Assembly: GCA_007128515.1 (NCBI GenBank)
Contig: SKXI01000085.1
Location: 1-8,836, forward strand
DNA from: Halococcaceae archaeon
GTDB lineage: Archaea; Halobacteriota; Halobacteria; Halobacteriales; Halalkalicoccaceae
Reading direction: 5' to 3'
DNA: 8,836 bases
Position numbers and translations under genes: made by a program. Below, piece after piece: positions 6,395 to 8,836 of this stretch (the first letter of the stretch is position 1; every line of letters starts with the position of its first letter). The notes under the pieces were generated by a model. That model saw nothing but the letters and a program-made list of their open reading frames with translations, ran no database searches and was not told the origin of the DNA.

Positions 6395-6604
6395 GCTACT
6401 GAACGGCTCGTTCGGCGTAGTTCTGTAGAGATAAACGAACTCGATCTGCTGGTTCCATGCTCTGCGTCGGTCACGTCGGTTCCGGCAGCAATCGGGGGAG
6501 TCGGTTAGGCTCTGGTGCATACACGGCGCAGATCGGTCACGCCTGATTCGTCACCCAGTGGGCCGCTTTCACCGTCTGCAAATCTCGCAGTAGTTGCTGT
6601 CATG
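6395..6604. repeat. Copy A of a duplicated 210-bp upstream segment (before the hydrolase gene)
   Basis: This segment aligns without any gap to 7526-7735, at a constant offset of 1131 bases; my hand count gives about 128 identities in 210 positions. Conserved blocks are gtcggtcacgtcg (6466-6478), cacggcgc (6522-6529) and ttcaccgtctgca (6568-6580). It ends about 38 bases before the hydrolase start. No continuous reading frame is shared by both copies: each frame I read is interrupted in at least one copy. It is therefore either a control region or the relic of a decayed gene. Confidence 0.7.
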
Positions 6605-6642
6605 TAACTGCCGAGAATAGGGAGCCACCGGGGAACGCGGGC

Positions 6643-7476
6643 ATGACTGAAACGACACCACCGGATGAAGCGACTGAAATGGAAACCGTCACGTCGGCAG
6701 ATGGGACCGAGATCGCGTTCTCACGGGCGGGCAGCGGGCCACCGCTCGTGCTCGTCCATGGCGCGACTCTCGATCACAGGATGTGGAACCTCTCCGGTGT
6801 CCGATCCACTCTCGCAGCGGAGGCCACGGTCTACGCAATCGACCGACGTGGGCGTGGCGAAAGCGGCGACGCCGCGGAGTACGAACCGGAACGGGAGTTC
6901 GATGACATCGCCACGGTCGTCGACTCGATCGACGACCCGGTCACCCTGCTCGGTCATTCGGCCGGTGCGTTCTACACGGTCGAGGCGGCCCTCCGTTCCG
7001 ACGACCTCGCCGGGCTCGTCTTATACGAGCCTGCGATGCCGGTCAACGGGTACCAGATCGGTACCGACGAGACGCGAGCCGAGATCGGGTCGCTTCTGGA
7101 AGCGGGGGAAACCGAAGGGGCGTACCTGCTCTTGTTGGAGGAGATCGCTGAGTGGACGCCGGAGGAGGTGGACGTGGTTCGTTCGACACCGATGTGGCAA
7201 GAGCACGTGGAGCGGTACCCGACGCTGCTCCCGAAGTACGCGATGATCCCCGAGTACGAGTTCGACGCCGAGCGGTTCGCGACCCTTACCACACCGACGT
7301 TGCTGTTGACCGGGAACGAGAACCCCCACTGGGGACACGAAACGACCGAAGCACTCGACTCCGCGCTCCCGAACAGCCGTGTGGTTACGTTCGATGGATA
7401 CGGACACGCTGCGATGCTCACCGCGCCGGATCGCTTCACCGACGAGGTGCTCGCTTTCGTTCGTGAGACGCACTGA
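6643..7476 (+). CDS. Alpha/beta-fold hydrolase
   Basis: This is a 277-aa soluble hydrolase of normal length for the family. PPLVLVHGATLDHRMW (33-48) gives the HG oxyanion turn. VYAIDRRGRGESG (63-75) is the classic strand and turn before the nucleophile elbow GHSAG (104-108, Ser106), and DGYGHAAM (251-258) holds His255. The acid is less clear: the usual loop reads TGNENP with no Asp, so Glu129 in LYEPA or Glu226 are candidates, as in related hydrolases with the acid after an earlier strand. The substrate is unknown; such enzymes include esterases, lactonases and haloperoxidase-like proteins. Translation may begin at 6643 or at the in-frame ATG at 6679; neither has a strong Shine-Dalgarno or TATA box. 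The SnoaL-like gene follows on the same strand after 296 bases with a related upstream region, which suggests a common origin or control. Confidence 0.85.
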   Translation: MTETTPPDEATEMETVTSADGTEIAFSRAGSGPPLVLVHGATLDHRMWNLSGVRSTLAAEATVYAIDRRGRGESGDAAEYEPEREFDDIATVVDSIDDPVTLLGHSAGAFYTVEAALRSDDLAGLVLYEPAMPVNGYQIGTDETRAEIGSLLEAGETEGAYLLLLEEIAEWTPEEVDVVRSTPMWQEHVERYPTLLPKYAMIPEYEFDAERFATLTTPTLLLTGNENPHWGHETTEALDSALPNSRVVTFDGYGHAAMLTAPDRFTDEVLAFVRETH

Positions 7477-7525
7477 CAGATCAGCGACCACCTCCGGCGG
7501 TCTGGGGGCGTGATTAGTGGGCCGA

Positions 7526-7735
7526 TCTACTGATCCGATGATTCGTTCTAGATCCTTCGAAACGGAGGACGTGGTTTTGCTGACTACACCCTCTGAGTCG
7601 GTCACGTCGTTTTTGACAGAAATCGGGTATTTCAATCGGTGTGTGCTGAACTCACGGCGCGTATCGCTCACGTCTTCTCTCGAATTACGTCCCTCTTGTT
7701 CACCGTCTGCAGATTTTTCAGCAGATGACGCTATG
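7526..7735. repeat. Copy B of the duplicated 210-bp upstream segment (before the SnoaL-like gene)
   Basis: This is the homologue of 6395-6604. It carries the same blocks: gtcggtcacgtcg at 7597-7609, cacggcgc at 7653-7660 and ttcaccgtctgca at 7699-7711. Here the last block runs into an AT-rich agattttt (7711-7718) that could be a TATA box for a leadered transcript starting near 7741. In both copies ctgc and gcag flank a short spacer, an inverted pair. The segment begins about 50 bases after the hydrolase stop codon. Confidence 0.7.
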
Positions 7736-7756
7736 TTGGTAGATAACAAAGAGAAT

Positions 7757-7764
7757 GGGGGTGA
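7757..7764 (+). promoter_or_regulatory. Ribosome binding site deciding the SnoaL-like gene start
   Basis: The bases gggggtga lie eight bases before the ATG at 7773 and overlap the alternative ATG at 7755. They match the haloarchaeal anti-Shine-Dalgarno complement and favour 7773 as the start. Confidence 0.6.
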
Positions 7765-7772
7765 GCCAGTCT

Positions 7773-8231
7773 ATGGCAGAACCCTCAACACACGAAACGA
7801 ACAAAGAGATCGTCTCACGCTGGTGGTCCGAGTACTGGGGCGAGTTGAATCCCGACATCGTCGACGAGCTCGCCACAGACGACATCCGGTGGTACTACCC
7901 GCTGGCCGGTGAAGTGCGAGGGCGTGAGGAAGTCAAGAAACGCATTATTGGATATAAAGAGCGGTTCCCGGAAGGAGGGTTTGAGCTAACCGACGAGCTG
8001 ATCGCTGAGGGCGACCGCGTGGTCGCACTCTGGGAGGGAGGGGGAACGCACACCGGCCGCTCTTGGGAGCTACCACTAGGCAGCCTCCCAGAGGCTTCCG
8101 GCGAGAAGGCACAGTATACCGGCACGACAGTATTCACTCTACAAGACGGTAGAATCACCGAAGAGTACGGGCAGGCTGACTATCTCGGGGTGATGCAACA
8201 ACTCGGCCTCATTGAACCACAGACCGACTAG
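7773..8231 (+). CDS. SnoaL-like (polyketide cyclase/ester cyclase-type) NTF2-fold protein
   Basis: This is a 152-aa small alpha+beta barrel protein. Residues 8-37 form the first helices (NKEIVSRWWSEYWGELNP). REEVKKRIIGYKERFPEG (51-68) matches the 'r.afPd' helix. DELIAEGDRVVALWEGGGTH (74-93) with GTHTG at 91-95 is the hallmark strand pair, and LQDGRITEEYGQADYLGVMQ (123-142) followed by QLG is the C-terminal SnoaL signature. Some relatives close polyketide rings, but most archaeal and bacterial members have no assigned substrate and no polyketide genes are seen here. The start at 7773 is preferred over 7755 because of the strong ribosome site. The stop overlaps, tail to tail, the end of a doubtful minus-strand frame. 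Its codons are a little less GC-rich than those of the lipoprotein genes, in keeping with an accessory region. Confidence 0.85.
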   Translation: MAEPSTHETNKEIVSRWWSEYWGELNPDIVDELATDDIRWYYPLAGEVRGREEVKKRIIGYKERFPEGGFELTDELIAEGDRVVALWEGGGTHTGRSWELPLGSLPEASGEKAQYTGTTVFTLQDGRITEEYGQADYLGVMQQLGLIEPQTD

Positions 8232-8425
8232 TACTGTCCATTCTCGTTTACGTTGATGACGGCGAATTGGGAGACGACAAGAGTATCGAATACATCCTGC
8301 TGATCTATATCTCGAATGCGTTCTCTAGCGAGTTCTAGACAGCCTGGGCGAGCCGTGCGAGATACACAGCGCGTATCCACCAGGCCGGCCCAAGTATCCC
8401 ACGTCCACCGGCGTTCGCAGTCCAC
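8228..8425 (-). CDS. Doubtful small ORF or gene relic, unknown function
   Basis: A 65-codon frame with a GTG start reads DCERRWTWDTWAG near its N-terminus and ends QFAVINVNENGQY. I do not recognise it. The frame stays open upstream for five codons to a stop, with no ATG, no ribosome site and no TATA box. The plus strand also has a short open stretch (about 8234-8337), so coding on either strand is unproven. Its stop codon overlaps that of the SnoaL-like gene by two bases. It may be a remnant of a longer gene in this AT-richer, gene-poor stretch (8232-8594). Confidence 0.2.
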   Translation of the reverse strand: MDCERRWTWDTWAGLVDTRCVSRTARPGCLELARERIRDIDQQDVFDTLVVSQFAVINVNENGQY

Positions 8426-8525
8426 GGATCCGTCATAGAGTCACATTTCACAGCATCGGCGCTCCCTCAACAGCGGTACCTGTCGGGACCTGAGTTGCCG
8501 TGCATCAGAGCTTCCCCCATAATAA

Positions 8526-8553
8526 ACCATCAAATGGTATTTAATGGTATTTG
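8526..8553 (+). promoter_or_regulatory. 10-bp tandem repeat operator candidate upstream of the phasin-like gene
   Basis: The bases aatggtattt are repeated head to tail at 8533-8542 and 8543-8552, one helical turn apart and about 10 bases before the TATA box. An accat/atggt inverted pair (8526-8530/8534-8538) overlaps the first copy. The position suits a regulator acting on the promoter; which one is unknown. Confidence 0.4.
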
Positions 8554-8561
8554 AAGACAGG

Positions 8562-8570
8562 CTTATACGT
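8562..8570 (+). promoter_or_regulatory. TATA box of the phasin-like gene
   Basis: The bases cttatacgt are centred about 29 bases before the ATG at 8595, so the mRNA should have almost no leader. No Shine-Dalgarno sequence lies before the start, in agreement. The same nine bases form the TATA box of the minus-strand lipoprotein gene at 1639. Confidence 0.6.
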
Positions 8571-8594
8571 GCGTGGCTCCTCTGTTTGACTACA

Positions 8595-8836
8595 ATGAGC
8601 CAAACCAACTCTCCCGTCAGTGCCGTATTCGACCTCCAACGAAACGCAATCGAACAGACACACGAAGCCGTCAAGCGCGGGCTCGACACCCAGCAGGAAC
8701 TCGGCGAGGTTTTCATTGACTTCGGCCCCGCAAAGCAGGTAAACGAGCGCTACTACGACGCAATCCGTACGGTCGTCGACGTTAACTTCGACACCGTCGA
8801 GTCGACGATGCCCGGTCAGCAGGACCTACTCAGTGA
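8595..8836 (+). CDS. N-terminal part of a phasin-like (PHA granule-associated) protein
   Basis: The gene starts at the ATG at 8595 and remains open to the end of the window, giving 80 residues plus two bases, so it is partial at its 3' end. The protein is hydrophilic and appears largely alpha-helical: VFDLQRNAIEQTHEAVKRGL (11-30), a Gln/Glu-rich segment DTQQELGEV, then YYDAIRTVVDVNFDTVESTM (53-72) and PGQQ. A 'FdlQR.aIeq...' helix and a 'D.vesTMPG' segment about 60-75 residues in resemble what I recall of haloarchaeal PhaP-type phasins, which coat polyhydroxyalkanoate granules and regulate storage. I see no signal peptide or membrane segment. The rest of the protein and any phaE/phaC neighbours lie outside the window, so the name is a moderate-confidence family guess. 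Confidence 0.5.
   Translation, partial: MSQTNSPVSAVFDLQRNAIEQTHEAVKRGLDTQQELGEVFIDFGPAKQVNERYYDAIRTVVDVNFDTVESTMPGQQDLLS

Noticed and set aside
6157..6520. Minus-strand frames of 66-67 codons in the repeat-rich gap
   Set aside because: No ribosome site, TATA box or recognisable domain; they cross the repeats and the duplicated segment, whose other copy has stops in the same frame.
7021..7749. 242-codon minus-strand frame across the hydrolase end and the duplicated segment
   Set aside because: Mostly shadow of the hydrolase gene. In the duplicated segment the aligned copy has an in-frame stop, and the wobble position of this frame is the least variable one.
8441..8716. 91-codon minus-strand frame overlapping the phasin-like gene start
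   Set aside because: Antisense to a gene with a well-placed TATA box; Ser/Arg-rich with no signals of its own.

Overview
The window looks like haloarchaeal chromosomal DNA. It is mostly GC-rich, its proteins are very acidic (long Asp/Glu tracts), and three proteins carry twin-arginine (Tat) signals followed by a lipobox Cys. Several genes have a TATA-like box about 28 bases before the start codon, the arrangement of leaderless haloarchaeal transcripts. No rRNA, tRNA, CRISPR array, integrase or intact transposase is visible.

Left part (1-4555). Positions 1-310 carry no convincing protein gene but hold a series of strong hairpins. Next comes a set of three Tat lipoproteins on two divergent units. 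On the minus strand is a beta-propeller-like lipoprotein with a His in most of its repeats (311-1639). On the plus strand are a DyP-peroxidase-like lipoprotein (1831-3114) and a lipoprotein with two tandem copies of a His/Met-containing domain resembling the P19/Tp34 iron-transport family (3197-4492). The mix of a Tat-exported DyP-like protein and a P19-like metal binder recalls bacterial EfeUOB and P19/FTR1 iron uptake. My inference is a cell-surface iron, haem or copper handling module; no permease lies in the window.

Middle and right part (4556-8231). This holds a minus-strand two-dinucleotide-fold flavoprotein (4556-5953), a 689-base gene-free stretch rich in short repeats, a plus-strand alpha/beta hydrolase (6643-7476) and a SnoaL-like NTF2-fold protein (7773-8231). 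The DNA upstream of the hydrolase and upstream of the SnoaL-like gene is homologous: a gap-free 210-base alignment at a constant offset of 1131 bases. A shared control region or a duplicated decayed segment therefore precedes two unrelated genes. This half looks accessory, with bacterial-type enzymes and AT-richer gaps.

Right edge (8232-8836). After an AT-richer stretch with one doubtful small reading frame, a gene starts at 8595 and runs off the window. It has a clear TATA box and a 10-base tandem repeat just upstream. Its N-terminal 80 residues resemble haloarchaeal phasin-like (polyhydroxyalkanoate granule) proteins, with moderate confidence.
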